From Velamenicoccus sp964471325 (GTDB lineage Bacteria > Omnitrophota > Gorgyraeia > Velamenicoccales > Velamenicoccaceae), in assembly GCA_964471325.1 (NCBI GenBank), contig CAYYFL010000008.1:1-64000 (forward strand): a stretch of DNA of 64,000 nt, in the 5' to 3' direction. The notes under the pieces were generated by a model. It was not told the DNA's origin. It saw only the letters and a list, made by a program, of their open reading frames with translations, and searched no databases. Shown here piece after piece: positions 39,753 through 49,244 of this stretch; position 1 is the stretch's first letter; every line of letters starts with the position of its first letter. A program made the translations under genes and the position numbers.

Positions 39753-42341
39753 ATGATCAGCACGGGAGAGAAAGGGTTGGATCAGGTTATCACCGGTTTG
39801 CAGCTTGGGGACAATGTCGTCTGGCAGTTGGATTCCATCGACGATTACCGCGGGGTTGTCCTGCCTTTTGTGAAAAAATCCTGCGAGGATAAGAAGAGGG
39901 TTGTCTACATACGTTTCGCCAGCCACAAGCCTCTCCTGAAAAGCTCCAAAAATGTCGTGACGTACCGGCTGGATGCCTCGGAGGGCTTCGAATCTTTCTC
40001 AGCCCAGATCAACCGCATCATCCGCAGGGAGGGCGAAGGGGTTTATTACGTCTTTGATTGCCTTTCGGATCTTCTTTTCGCCTGGTCCAACGACCTGATG
40101 ATCGGGAATTTTTTTAAAATCACCTGTCCGTTTCTTTTCGAGCTGCATACGATCGCCTATTTTTCGATTCTGCGCCACCGGCATTCCTTTATGACGGTGG
40201 CGCGTATCCGCGATACCACCCAGCTCCTTGTCGATGTCTATCATCATAAGAATAACTATTATATCCATCCGCTGAAGGTCTGGAACCGCTATTCCCCGAC
40301 GATGTTTCTGCCCCACATCAAAAAAGGCGGCCGCTTCGTCCCTATCGCCAGCAGCGGCGATACGGCGAGGCTGTTCTCGAGTGTTTTTAAAAGCGGAGAG
40401 AGGAGCGTCAAGCAGAAACTGGACTACTGGGACAGGCTTTTTATGAAAGCCGAAGACCTTTGCGGCCAGACAGGCGTCTCGCGCGCCAGGAGGGAGCAGC
40501 TGGCCGGCCAGATATCCAGGCTCATCATCTCGCGCGATGAGAAGATATTGCGGTTGGCCAAGGATTATCTGACGCTGGAGGATTTTTTGACGATCAGATC
40601 GCGGATGATCGGGACCGGTTTTATCGGCGGTAAATCGGTCGGGATGCTGGTGGCCCGCAATGTCCTCCTGAAGGAAAAAACGCTCCAGGCAGAGAAGTTT
40701 TTTGAGCCGCATGATTCTTTTTATGTCGGCTCGGACGTCTTCTACACCTATATCGTCGAGAACGGCTGGTGGAAGGAACTGATGGCACAGCGGACAAAAG
40801 ACGGCTATTTCAGGCTTGCCCGCGGCCTCCGGGAGAAGTTATTGGGCGGCGTTTTCCCCGAGGAGATCAAGGAGCAATTCCGGCGCATCATCGATTATTT
40901 CGGCCAGTCGCCGATCATCGTGCGTTCCAGCAGTTTGCTGGAAGACAGCTACGGCAACGTTTTTGCCGGCAAGTACGAGAGCGTCTTTTTAGTCAACCAG
41001 GGGACGCCGGAGGAGCGGTTGGCCGCGTTCATCGGGGCCGTTCACAGGGTTTACGCTTCGACCATGAGCGACGATGCCCTGGCATACCGTCTTAAGCGGG
41101 GGTTGGACAAGGTCGACGAGCAGATGGCCTTATTGGTCCAGCGCGTCTCCGGCGCCTTCCATAAGGGGTATTTTTTCCCGGATGTCGCCGGCGTCGGGAT
41201 CTCCTACAATACCTTTGTCTGGAATAAGTCTATGGATCCGGAAGCCGGAATGCTGCGTCTGGTCCTCGGCCTGGGGACGAGGGCTGTCAACCGCGTCGAG
41301 GGCGATTATCCGCGCATTGCGGCTTTGGATGAGCCGCTGCTCAAGGCCCATGCAGGCGCCGGAGACGCGCAGAAATTTTCCCAGCATGACGTGGATGTGC
41401 TTCATATAAAGGAAAACGCCTTTCGGACGGTTTCTGTGGGCGATCTTCTTGGTAAAAAGATAGATGTGCATCTGGATATGATAGGGACAGAGGATCGTGA
41501 AGCCCCAAGTGCGGATAACGGGCAGGGGCCCCGCTGGATCATTACCTTTGACAGGCTTCTGTCGCAGAACGGATTCAGACAGAAGATGCAGAAGCTCCTG
41601 AAAATCCTGGAGAAGGCCTACGGATACCCTGTCGATATCGAGTTTACCGTGAATTTCAAAGAAAAAGGGGAATTTCAGCTCAACCTTCTGCAGTGCAGGC
41701 CCATGCTGACCAAGGGCCTGGGAAGCAGGGTTGTCATTCCCGACGGGATAGCCAAAGAGGCCGTCGTTTTCGCATCAAGCGGCCACTTTATGGGCGGCAA
41801 CATCTCTCTGGCCGTCGACAGGATCATTTATGTGGATCCGCAGGCCTATTGTGCCATCGAGTCCCAGTCGGGGAAATACGATATTGCCCGCGCCATCGGA
41901 GATATCAACCGGCAGGTTTCCGACAAGGAGAAATGCGCGGCCATGTTGTTGGGGCCGGGCCGATGGGGGACGAGCACCCCGTCCCTGGGGGTCCCGGTCT
42001 CGTTTGCAGAGATCGACAACATGTCCGTCCTGGGGGAGCTGGCTTTTTCAGGCAACAATGTCATGCCGGAGCTTTCCTACGGGACCCATTTTTTCCAGGA
42101 CCTGGTGGAATCAGGTATTTTCTATTTGTCCCTTTATCCCGATAAACAGGGCGTGTATATCAATCGCGGCGTCCTGGATGCGGAAACAAAGACGTTATCC
42201 GAATATTTTCCCCAATACAAGAAATACGAGCATGTCATCAAGATATTCGACGTCAAAGACAAAGGGGTGAAGTTTGCCGCCGACATCATGACGCAAAAAG
42301 TGATATGCTATTTCAGCGGAACAGAGCCAGGGAAAGTTTAA
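39753..42341 (+). CDS. KaiC-like/PEP-synthase-like (PPDK N-terminal) fusion protein
   Basis: An 862-residue protein. Residues 1-240 resemble a RecA/KaiC-type domain (GEKGLDQVITGLQLGDNVVW), but the usual Walker A lysine motif is absent. From about residue 285 a pyruvate-phosphate-dikinase ATP-grasp domain follows, with GTGFIGGKSVGMLVARN, SPIIVRSSSLLEDSYGNVFA and FPDVAGVGISYN, ending at FQLNLLQCRPM. The phosphohistidine domain (GGxxxHAAI-type) and the PEP-binding barrel of real PEP synthases are not seen. It may be an ATP-dependent kinase or regulator, function unknown. GAGGGAG precedes the ATG at 39753. Confidence 0.75.
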   Translation: MISTGEKGLDQVITGLQLGDNVVWQLDSIDDYRGVVLPFVKKSCEDKKRVVYIRFASHKPLLKSSKNVVTYRLDASEGFESFSAQINRIIRREGEGVYYVFDCLSDLLFAWSNDLMIGNFFKITCPFLFELHTIAYFSILRHRHSFMTVARIRDTTQLLVDVYHHKNNYYIHPLKVWNRYSPTMFLPHIKKGGRFVPIASSGDTARLFSSVFKSGERSVKQKLDYWDRLFMKAEDLCGQTGVSRARREQLAGQISRLIISRDEKILRLAKDYLTLEDFLTIRSRMIGTGFIGGKSVGMLVARNVLLKEKTLQAEKFFEPHDSFYVGSDVFYTYIVENGWWKELMAQRTKDGYFRLARGLREKLLGGVFPEEIKEQFRRIIDYFGQSPIIVRSSSLLEDSYGNVFAGKYESVFLVNQGTPEERLAAFIGAVHRVYASTMSDDALAYRLKRGLDKVDEQMALLVQRVSGAFHKGYFFPDVAGVGISYNTFVWNKSMDPEAGMLRLVLGLGTRAVNRVEGDYPRIAALDEPLLKAHAGAGDAQKFSQHDVDVLHIKENAFRTVSVGDLLGKKIDVHLDMIGTEDREAPSADNGQGPRWIITFDRLLSQNGFRQKMQKLLKILEKAYGYPVDIEFTVNFKEKGEFQLNLLQCRPMLTKGLGSRVVIPDGIAKEAVVFASSGHFMGGNISLAVDRIIYVDPQAYCAIESQSGKYDIARAIGDINRQVSDKEKCAAMLLGPGRWGTSTPSLGVPVSFAEIDNMSVLGELAFSGNNVMPELSYGTHFFQDLVESGIFYLSLYPDKQGVYINRGVLDAETKTLSEYFPQYKKYEHVIKIFDVKDKGVKFAADIMTQKVICYFSGTEPGKV

Positions 42342-42381
42342 GGATCCAGTTTTGCCTGTTTGTGCGGACAAGGAGGAAGAG

Positions 42382-42540
42382 ATGAACGCTAAACTGGTCG
42401 AGAATATAGCCAGAAATATGCGGCCTAAAGACACTCCGGAATTGTTGAACATTTATACGGAAAATGACGGGGCCCAAGTCGAGATGTATCTGAAAATAAG
42501 ACGTCATGCAGCCGCAGATAAGGTATCTTCAACCCGTTGA
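42382..42540 (+). CDS. Small protein of 52 residues
   Basis: A short gene with a strong AAGGAGGAAGAG ribosome site directly before its ATG. The product is MNAKLVENIARNMRPKDT at its start and continues into PELLNIYTENDGAQVEMY, a pattern reminiscent of short helix motifs that occur at the ends of many bacterial membrane proteins. No function can be named. The preceding gene ends 41 bases upstream. Confidence 0.5.
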   Translation: MNAKLVENIARNMRPKDTPELLNIYTENDGAQVEMYLKIRRHAAADKVSSTR

Positions 42541-42573
42541 TACAAGCCGTGCAGCGGTTACCTGGGAGATGAG

Positions 42574-43386
42574 ATGAAAAATCTATGTTGGGTTTTGTTG
42601 GGCACGGCATTCTTGGCCGGATGCGCCGCGAACAAGGTTTATGTGAATCCGCAAAAAACCATCCGCGAGATGACTCTCGACGAGACGGAATGCCGGACCA
42701 TGGCCGATACCTTGGATCTTAAGGATGACGCCGGCAGGCAAAAGGAATACAACCAATGCATGCAAGAGAGAGGTTACAAGCTTGTTCCGGAAAAGGACGC
42801 CAGGCGCGTCAAAGGTTTCCAGGAGGTATGGGTTGATCCCGTGGTGGATTTTAAAGTTTACGAGGCCATTGTTATCGACAAGGTGGATGTCAGCGAGGTC
42901 CAGGTCATGAATATGCGGGGGGCCCCCGGCACAAACGTCTCGGATGCGGACATCGACAGGCTTGCCGAGCGCATGCGTGACCGTTTTTCTGTCTTCCTGG
43001 GCGCAGTCCTGCCTGTCGTGCCGCAAGAGGAAGCCGGAAAGAGAAAGATACTGCGCATCCGTCTGAGCCTTTTGGATATCGCTACAACGAATATCGGCGT
43101 CAACGTCGCCCTGCAGGCTGTGCCTATCCCTTATATGCCTGTTTCTTCCAAGGGGTTGTTCAGTTTTGAAGGCACGATCACGGATTTCTCCAGCGGGAAA
43201 AAACTGGTGACGATGGCCGACAAGACAGGTTCAGGCAAGAATTCTTCTTTGATCGGTCTGGAAAAATTCGATAAATGGAAATATGCCTATGAGACCATTG
43301 ATTACTGGGCGGACTGCCTGGCAAAGTTCCTGGCCGACAAGCGGGGAGAATCCTACAAGTCCCAGCTTAAATTCAAATTTATTTGA
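42574..43386 (+). CDS. Lipoprotein, DUF3313-like
   Basis: A 270-residue lipoprotein. The signal ends in the lipobox FLAGC (cysteine 17). The N-terminal part contains two cysteines (TECRT.. and NQCMQERGY) of the short repeat type seen in outer-membrane lipoproteins. The rest (from about 85) resembles DUF3313 lipoproteins, which are built of beta-strands with the segment VSDADIDRLAERMRDRF. Role unknown. The ribosome site is GGGAG. Confidence 0.6.
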   Translation: MKNLCWVLLGTAFLAGCAANKVYVNPQKTIREMTLDETECRTMADTLDLKDDAGRQKEYNQCMQERGYKLVPEKDARRVKGFQEVWVDPVVDFKVYEAIVIDKVDVSEVQVMNMRGAPGTNVSDADIDRLAERMRDRFSVFLGAVLPVVPQEEAGKRKILRIRLSLLDIATTNIGVNVALQAVPIPYMPVSSKGLFSFEGTITDFSSGKKLVTMADKTGSGKNSSLIGLEKFDKWKYAYETIDYWADCLAKFLADKRGESYKSQLKFKFI

Positions 43387-43445
43387 GGAAAAACGATGCG
43401 GCATATGTTTCATCTGGGACATTCGACAAGGGGGAGCGGATCGTC

Positions 43446-44207
43446 ATGAAAAGATGGTATGAGGCGTTGTTTGAGAATTATGCGCATAAATACGATCAAG
43501 AGTGTTATGTCAATGGAACACCCGGAGAATGTGATTCTATTGAACAGGAGATAAACCGCGATAAGTCAATAAAAATCCTGGATATCGGCTGCGGCACAGG
43601 CCGTCATGCCATTGAATTGGCAAAAAGAGGATACAACGTGACCGGCATCGACTTGTCGGCGGCGCAGCTCAAAAGGGCAAGGGAGAAGGCCCAAGAGGCG
43701 GGGGTGACCATCGACTTCCAGAAGCACGACGCCAGAAACCTTCCTTTTCGGGGCGAATTCGATCTGGCGATCATGCTCTGTGAGGGCGGTTTTTCTTTGA
43801 TGGAAACGGATGAGATGAATTTTGAGATACTTAAAGGCGCGACCAGGGCGTTGAAGAATAACGGGAAGTTCATATTCACCACATTGAACGCCTTGTTTCC
43901 GCTGTTTCATTCGGTAAAGGAATTTTATGGGTCGGCGGGTAAAGAAGGGGGTTCGGTTTGTAAAAGCATATCCTTCGATTTGATGACGTTCCGCGATCAT
44001 AATCGCGTTGAATTTGAAGATGACGCAGGAAATAAAAAAGCATTGGAATGCAATGAGCGATGTTATGTCCCCAGCGAAATCACTTGGCTGCTTCATTCGC
44101 TTGGATATAAGAAGATAGAGATTTTTGGAGCTAAGCTCGGGGCATACTCAAGAAACGACAAGCTGACCACCGAAGACTTTGAAATGCTCGTCATCGCTGA
44201 AAAATGA
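43446..44207 (+). CDS. SAM-dependent methyltransferase (class I)
   Basis: A 253-residue methyltransferase. The SAM motif is ILDIGCGTGRHAIELAKRG, motif 2 is VTGIDLSAAQLKRA and the post-motif region includes FDLAIMLCEGGFSLM. The start at 43446 begins MKRWYEALFENYAHKYD, a usual N-terminus for this group. The substrate is unknown. Genes 43446-46506 look slightly more AT-rich than the preceding ones by eye. Confidence 0.8.
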   Translation: MKRWYEALFENYAHKYDQECYVNGTPGECDSIEQEINRDKSIKILDIGCGTGRHAIELAKRGYNVTGIDLSAAQLKRAREKAQEAGVTIDFQKHDARNLPFRGEFDLAIMLCEGGFSLMETDEMNFEILKGATRALKNNGKFIFTTLNALFPLFHSVKEFYGSAGKEGGSVCKSISFDLMTFRDHNRVEFEDDAGNKKALECNERCYVPSEITWLLHSLGYKKIEIFGAKLGAYSRNDKLTTEDFEMLVIAEK

Positions 44208-44255
44208 AAGAAGATAATTTTTAGACAATGTTTGAACGAAGGATAAACGTCAGCT

Positions 44256-45332
44256 ATGACTATGCAAAAGGGAATGCAAATCAAACGGCATGAGGTGCTG
44301 CCGCTGAGGGCGCCTTTAAGCCAGCCTTTTCGTACCGCGTTTGGTCAGCACGACACCTTGGATAATCTTCTTTTTAAGATTGAACTGAACAATGGTGTCG
44401 TGGGTTTTGGCGAAGCGGCGGTGGCCACGCACATCACCGGCGAAACGCTCTCGCAAACGCAGAATAACCTTAAAAAGTGCGGGCAGAGTTTGTGCGGGCG
44501 TAATGTAGCCGACTATTTAAGCATCTCGTCTGCGCTCCACTGGCAGGTGCCGGACAATAAGGCCGCGCTTGCCGCTGTCGAAATGGCGGTTTTTGATGCG
44601 CTGGCGCGTTCTTTAAAGATACCGTTGTGGCGATTCTACGGCGATAGGCCGGTAAAGCTGCATACCGATATTACGATCGTCATCGATAGCGTAGAAAACG
44701 CCCGAAAGAAGGCGCGCGAATTCTACCTCCGCGGTTTCAGGGCGTTTAAGATCAAGATCGGCCGCGATAGAGACCAAGACCTGGAACGGGTGATTGCGGT
44801 AGCCAGGATCACCAAGAATTCAAAATTGTATTTAGACGCTAATCAGGGTTATAGCGCGGAACAAACCTTAAAGTTCCTCAAAGACCTGGAAACATATAAT
44901 ATTATTCCCGATCTCATCGAACAACCGGTTCCCAAAGATGACAGGGAGGGGCTGAAAAAAGTGACGCGCCTTGCCAAACCAAAGGTTTGTGCGGACGAAA
45001 GCGTAAAGGATATGGTAGATGCCATTTGGGCGGTCAAAGAAAAGGCCTGCGATGTGATTAATATCAAGTTGATGAAATGCGGGCTTGTCCAGGCGAAAGA
45101 GATTGCGTTTTTGGCCAGGGCCAATCATATCGGCCTTATGATCGGCGGGATGATGGAAAGCAGCCTTGCCATGACCTGTTCGGCGCATATCGCATCGGGG
45201 TTGGGATTCATTGACTATGTCGATTTGGACACGCCGTTCTTTTTGAAGGACGGGTGCAAACATAAATTCCTTTCAAGAAGCGGGGAGTATGATCTCGGCA
45301 AGGCAAAAAACGGGATAGGCATAATACCTTAA
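44256..45332 (+). CDS. Dipeptide epimerase (enolase superfamily)
   Basis: A 358-residue muconate-lactonising-type enolase-superfamily enzyme. The base pair of lysines is in FKIKIG, metal ligands are in LYLDANQGY, IEQPVP and CADESVKD, and the second lysine is in INIKLMKCG. The signature matches L-Ala-D/L-Glu-type dipeptide epimerases involved in murein peptide recycling. The DUF819 transporter-like gene starts four bases downstream, a common association. The N-terminal capping domain is normal. ATG 44262 is an alternative start. Confidence 0.85.
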   Translation: MTMQKGMQIKRHEVLPLRAPLSQPFRTAFGQHDTLDNLLFKIELNNGVVGFGEAAVATHITGETLSQTQNNLKKCGQSLCGRNVADYLSISSALHWQVPDNKAALAAVEMAVFDALARSLKIPLWRFYGDRPVKLHTDITIVIDSVENARKKAREFYLRGFRAFKIKIGRDRDQDLERVIAVARITKNSKLYLDANQGYSAEQTLKFLKDLETYNIIPDLIEQPVPKDDREGLKKVTRLAKPKVCADESVKDMVDAIWAVKEKACDVINIKLMKCGLVQAKEIAFLARANHIGLMIGGMMESSLAMTCSAHIASGLGFIDYVDLDTPFFLKDGCKHKFLSRSGEYDLGKAKNGIGIIP

Positions 45333-45336
45333 AAAG

Positions 45337-46506
45337 ATGGTCACAGATTCTTACGCCGTCATCGCTATCTTGGTTCTCATTGAGTTTTGCGTCCTGTATC
45401 TTTCCAGCAGGCGAAGATTTAAAAAATATTTCCATTTCATCCCGCCGGTTTTCTGGATCTATGCCGTCCCTATGCTTTTTTCTTCGCTGGGCCTCATAAC
45501 TGCGGAAAACCCATTTTATAATATCATCGCATCCAACCTGCTTCCGGCCAGCCTTGTTCTTCTTTTGCTTAGCACTGACCTTAAGGCGATCTCGAGGCTG
45601 GGCAAAAAAGCCTTGATCATGATGTTGAGCGGCAGCATCTCCATCATGGTTGCCGTCCCCGTAGTTTTTTATCTCTTTAAGGGCATAGTCGGTAACCGCA
45701 TGTGGAGCGGTTTTGGCGCGCTTTCCGCCTCTTGGGTGGGAGGCAGCGCCAACATGGTGGCCGTCAAGGAGGCCTTAGGCGCCCCTGAGCAGGTCTTCGC
45801 CCCCATGCTTGTCGTAGATACGGTCGTGCCTTATGTCTGGATGGCATTTTTGATTGCGGTCGTCGGGATGCAGAATATTTTCGATCAAAAGGTCAAAGCC
45901 GATAGCAAGGTCCTGGAAGAGCTCAAGCGGCATTTGAGCGGCCGCCAGGAGCTTAAAAAAAGTTTTTCAGCCAAAGGGACCTCTTGGATTATTTTTACCG
46001 CCGTGGCCGGCGTGGTTATTTCCAGGATTTGTGCTTATTATTTGCCGGCCGTTAAGAATACGATCTCGGCATATACCTGGACAATCATTTTTGCTTCAAC
46101 CTTGGGTGTTTTGTTGTCGCTGACGCCGGCAAGAAAACTTGAACAGTCAAACTCGACCCTGTTCGGCTACTGGCTTTTATATTTTGTGCTTGCGACTATC
46201 GGCGCCAAGGCTTGCATTCGCGATCTCAGCGCTGCCTTGGTGCTTATTGGAGCGGGGTTTTGCGTGATCATTTTGCACGGCTTGATGATCGCCGCCGCCG
46301 CCAAGATAATACGCGCACCGATGTTTTTGGCAGCTACTGCCAGTCAGGCGAATATCGGCGGCCCGGCCTCGGCGCCGGTTGTGGCAGTGGTCTATCAGCC
46401 GGCATTGGCTTGTGTAGGAATCTTAATGGCGGTCCTGGGGAACCTAGTTGGAACATACGCAGGCATTATCACGGGTTATGTCTGTAAATTCATTGCAAAA
46501 GCATGA
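45337..46506 (+). CDS. DUF819 family membrane protein
   Basis: A 389-residue protein with about ten to eleven transmembrane segments. The central stretch SASWVGGSANMVAVKEALG and the later ASQANIGGPASAPVVAVVYQ are mirrored repeats typical of DUF819 (YjcL-like) transporters. It directly follows the dipeptide epimerase, suggesting uptake of a murein peptide or an amino-acid derivative. A transport substrate has not been proven for the family. Confidence 0.85.
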   Translation: MVTDSYAVIAILVLIEFCVLYLSSRRRFKKYFHFIPPVFWIYAVPMLFSSLGLITAENPFYNIIASNLLPASLVLLLLSTDLKAISRLGKKALIMMLSGSISIMVAVPVVFYLFKGIVGNRMWSGFGALSASWVGGSANMVAVKEALGAPEQVFAPMLVVDTVVPYVWMAFLIAVVGMQNIFDQKVKADSKVLEELKRHLSGRQELKKSFSAKGTSWIIFTAVAGVVISRICAYYLPAVKNTISAYTWTIIFASTLGVLLSLTPARKLEQSNSTLFGYWLLYFVLATIGAKACIRDLSAALVLIGAGFCVIILHGLMIAAAAKIIRAPMFLAATASQANIGGPASAPVVAVVYQPALACVGILMAVLGNLVGTYAGIITGYVCKFIAKA

Positions 46507-46862
46507 TGCGTGAACTATCGGCTCTTTTTGCTGCCTGGATGAAGAGGCGGTTTATTTTTATGAGCTGATGAACGCACGCGACAAATCCCGAGACGCTAAA
46601 ATATTTATAATTATATGAGAAATAAAAAGATAGAAAAAAAGAATGTTTTTCTGAAAAGCTACGGATGACCGCTGGACTCGATCCCACAGGACTATCCTAC
46701 CTTTTCTTGAAGAAATCTACAAAGACAAATTAGCTGAAATAACTACCTATATACCAAGAGGTTAAAGACAGTTTGAGGTTTGACTGTCTTTTTTATTTTT
46801 TGACCTATTTGGAAGATTTCGGGAAGAGCATAGGTCACGTTTACATATTGGACGATTAGAAA
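46507..46862 (+). pseudogene. Boundary gap with gene relics and a terminator
   Basis: This 356-base gap has no intact gene. Bases 46655-46765 are an open frame with no start codon that reads like the tail of a protein (ILPFLEEIYKDKLAEITTYI). A TGA at 46652 lies just before it, and a terminator follows two bases after its stop. An earlier stretch (about 46538-46611) reads LDEEAVYFYELMNARDKSRD before a stop. Both look like fragments of decayed genes, which would be expected at the edge of an inserted element. The rest is AT-rich with no clear feature. Confidence 0.4.
46767..46801 (+). terminator. Rho-independent terminator before the transfer module
   Basis: GACAGT (46767-46772) and ACTGTC (46783-46788) form a perfect stem followed by a long T-rich run. 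It belongs to the relic gene ending at 46765. Confidence 0.65.
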
Positions 46863-48233
46863 ATGATCCCAGCTGGAATATCACCCACAGAAGCAGCTTT
46901 CGAAGTTATTGGCCTGGTTAACGCCAAGTCGATCATGGATTACTTGTTTGTAGATACAAAAGTAGGAGCGGCTGTATTTCTGATCGGAATGCTGCTTTCT
47001 CTATGGACCGCGATCAAAGAAGCTGATTATTCATACTTGTGGGGTTACGTTTTCATGTATTTTGTTTTGTTATTTCTTTTTATTAAACCTATGACGAATG
47101 TCTCGAGCAGCACATCTACTATGGAACAAGCCGGCTGGAGTGAAGTCACCACTCAGCAGATTCTGCAGGATACCTTTATCGATACCGGTAAGAGCCGTGC
47201 CGGCTCTCTGGGTCTTGTATTTATAAGCCAGGCTTATAATTCCGTTGTCTACGGCACGGTCAGTGCCATCACCCGAGCTACACAGCAGCAGGATTTTAAC
47301 TATCTCAAGAATCCTTTTATTGTGAACAAGGTTTCGATGTACCTTGGGCATTTCAGCGCACAAGGCATCAAAAAAGACCCGGTCTTGCGAAAAGACATGG
47401 AGGATTTCCTCAAGAGTGACTATCCGCAGACCTTGGGCAGGATGCTTAATAATAATGCGCAGACACAATTAACCAAAAAATGGTGGCCTGGGGATGAGGA
47501 TGTGGTGGCGAACTATGATTCTGCTCAACGAAAGAGATGGGAGAATTTGGACTCTCGGCTGAACGACTACATCAAAAAACAGATCGACACATGGGGATTG
47601 GCAGGCACATTTGTCAATCTGTTCGTAGATTATAAGGCTTTAAAGATTTCGCTGCTTTCCAGCGAGGTTGGAAAATCAGCTACTCAAATAGCCTCTGGTG
47701 AGGCCGGCTACGGCATAAATCCGCAAGGGGTTTCTTTGAGTTGGCTTGCCAGAAAGGCGACGGGTGCCTTTGCTTTTCTAGGTTCTACGGTAGGCCAGTT
47801 TTTCTCAAGTTCTTTGGCTGAGTTTATGATCAAGACCCTGCCTTATTTGGAAGGGTATGCCGTTATGATCATTTACAGTCTTTTTCCTTTTACGCTTCTT
47901 TTGTGTCTGTTGTTCAGGACCCCGGAGATCCTTAAGGAATACTTCGTTTATCTTTTCTGGGTTAAGTCCTGGGTGATTATCTGGGCGCTTATTCATTACG
48001 CCTCTCTTTACATGGCCGCGCTACAGGCCAAATTAGCTTCCGGCACCACCAGCTCCTGGTTTTTCGAGAGGCCTTATTTTAATACGGTGACCGGGGTTCT
48101 TTTGGTCATGTCTCCAGGCATAGCCTGGTTTATGACCAAAGGTGTCTTGAGCGGCATAGGGGAGGCAGCTTCAGCCTTGACTGTTCACGCGGACAAAGGA
48201 ACTGGAAAAGTTAGTTCTAAATTGGGAGTTTAG
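46863..48233 (+). CDS. TraG N-terminal-like conjugal transfer membrane protein
   Basis: A 456-residue protein with two transmembrane helices near residues 32-52 and 58-78, a large periplasmic-type region, and four or five further helices between about 320 and 440. This layout and the segments YLFVDTKVGAAVFLIGML and LKEYFVYLFWVKSWVIIWAL resemble the N-terminal domain of F-plasmid TraG, used in mating-pair stabilisation. The C-terminal periplasmic domain of TraG is missing. It is the first gene of the transfer module. Confidence 0.65.
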   Translation: MIPAGISPTEAAFEVIGLVNAKSIMDYLFVDTKVGAAVFLIGMLLSLWTAIKEADYSYLWGYVFMYFVLLFLFIKPMTNVSSSTSTMEQAGWSEVTTQQILQDTFIDTGKSRAGSLGLVFISQAYNSVVYGTVSAITRATQQQDFNYLKNPFIVNKVSMYLGHFSAQGIKKDPVLRKDMEDFLKSDYPQTLGRMLNNNAQTQLTKKWWPGDEDVVANYDSAQRKRWENLDSRLNDYIKKQIDTWGLAGTFVNLFVDYKALKISLLSSEVGKSATQIASGEAGYGINPQGVSLSWLARKATGAFAFLGSTVGQFFSSSLAEFMIKTLPYLEGYAVMIIYSLFPFTLLLCLLFRTPEILKEYFVYLFWVKSWVIIWALIHYASLYMAALQAKLASGTTSSWFFERPYFNTVTGVLLVMSPGIAWFMTKGVLSGIGEAASALTVHADKGTGKVSSKLGV

Positions 48234-48476
48234 AGGGCAAATTATGCGTATTTTAATTGGTGAAGAATTGGGAGGGTATCTAAATTATTTTAACAGGCTT
48301 ATGCGGACAATTCTAGCATGGCTTTCTTCGCGCATCCTGTTGGACCATGAGCGCGTTGCACCCTTTTCCCGCGTCAGCTCTTGCGGTAGCCTTTTCCAAG
48401 CCTTCTCCCGAAGGCTACCGCATGTTTTCTTCCACCCCACCCCCGCCAGCCAGGCGGCCAATAGAAAGGCAGGATC
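48234..48476. other. 243-base gap with a 12-bp hairpin
   Basis: TGCGGTAGCCTT (48382-48393) pairs perfectly with AAGGCTACCGCA (48411-48422). CGCCAGCC/GGCTGGCG-type pairs follow near 48448. This part is richer in GC than the flanking genes. A short open frame at 48244-48480 has a possible GAGGG ribosome site but unlikely codons after residue 30, so I do not call it. The hairpin could be an operator, a transfer origin element or a processing site. Confidence 0.4.
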
Positions 48477-49244
48477 ATGAAACAAGGTAGGAACACCAAA
48501 GAAGAACAAACGCGCAGGATTAAACTTCTGGTTGGCTTTCTATTTACTTTCAGATATGCCACAAGAACCCAGTTGGAGACATTCATTCAGTTGATCGTAA
48601 ATATATCTCATACGCACTGGTTGGTAGATTACTCGCTCAAGAAAGGCTTTGTCAGCGTTTACTACGAACCTGTATTAAAAACGAAAATCTACTATCTGGG
48701 CCCCAAAGGCAAGCAACTAATCTCCCATGAGGCTATGATCGAACATTACCACTTTGAGAAAAGCTATGCTGGGATTAATACTTTCGCCCATCAGAATGCC
48801 GTGGTTGAGGCCTTCTTCATGCTGAAAAGTCATCTTAATATCCAGGAATGGATCTGCGAATGGGCCTTGCGGGTAGGAAAAGAGCGCCGTGAAAAGATAC
48901 CCGATGGATTGCTCGTTTTCCCGGATGGGACAAAGGCAGCCCTGGAGGTAGAGACTAGGTACAAAAAGCTAGATGTTTTAAGATATTTCGTCAAAAGATA
49001 CCACTATGACATCACAAGGATCTCCAGATATGACTGCGTTTTGGTTATTTCCGCAAGCAGATTGAATTACGAAGGCCTGAAAACCCGCTTATACAACATA
49101 GCTCCTGAGCTTTGCGCGAGCAGGTTCTTCTTGAGCGACCTTGGCATGCTTGAGCAGGGGATGTGCCTTTATCAGAACAAATTGATTCACCTAGAAGATG
49201 CCTTTGGATTATTAAGGCAAAATGCGGGGGCAAGCCATGAATAA
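48477..49244 (+). CDS. Replication-relaxation (Replic_Relax) family protein
   Basis: A 255-residue protein. Residues 15-90 form a winged-helix-like part (FRYATRTQLETFI, then KTKIYYLGPKGKQLI). The second half has a PD-(D/E)xK-like pattern IPDGLLVFPDGTKAALEVET with a conserved lysine shortly after. This architecture is that of the Replic_Relax family, found next to coupling proteins on conjugative elements and thought to help process transfer DNA. It overlaps the coupling protein gene by 8 bases. A classical relaxase is not in view. Confidence 0.7.
   Translation: MKQGRNTKEEQTRRIKLLVGFLFTFRYATRTQLETFIQLIVNISHTHWLVDYSLKKGFVSVYYEPVLKTKIYYLGPKGKQLISHEAMIEHYHFEKSYAGINTFAHQNAVVEAFFMLKSHLNIQEWICEWALRVGKERREKIPDGLLVFPDGTKAALEVETRYKKLDVLRYFVKRYHYDITRISRYDCVLVISASRLNYEGLKTRLYNIAPELCASRFFLSDLGMLEQGMCLYQNKLIHLEDAFGLLRQNAGASHE

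Noticed and set aside
46655..46700. tRNA-like T-arm on the minus strand (ATCGAGT loop), considered as an attachment site
   Set aside because: The stem has a mismatch, T54 is replaced, and no anticodon or acceptor arms can be built. A protein-tail reading fits better.
48244..48480. Open frame of 78 codons with a weak ribosome site
   Set aside because: Most of it is encoded by a GC-rich hairpin region and the residue composition is not protein-like after residue 30.
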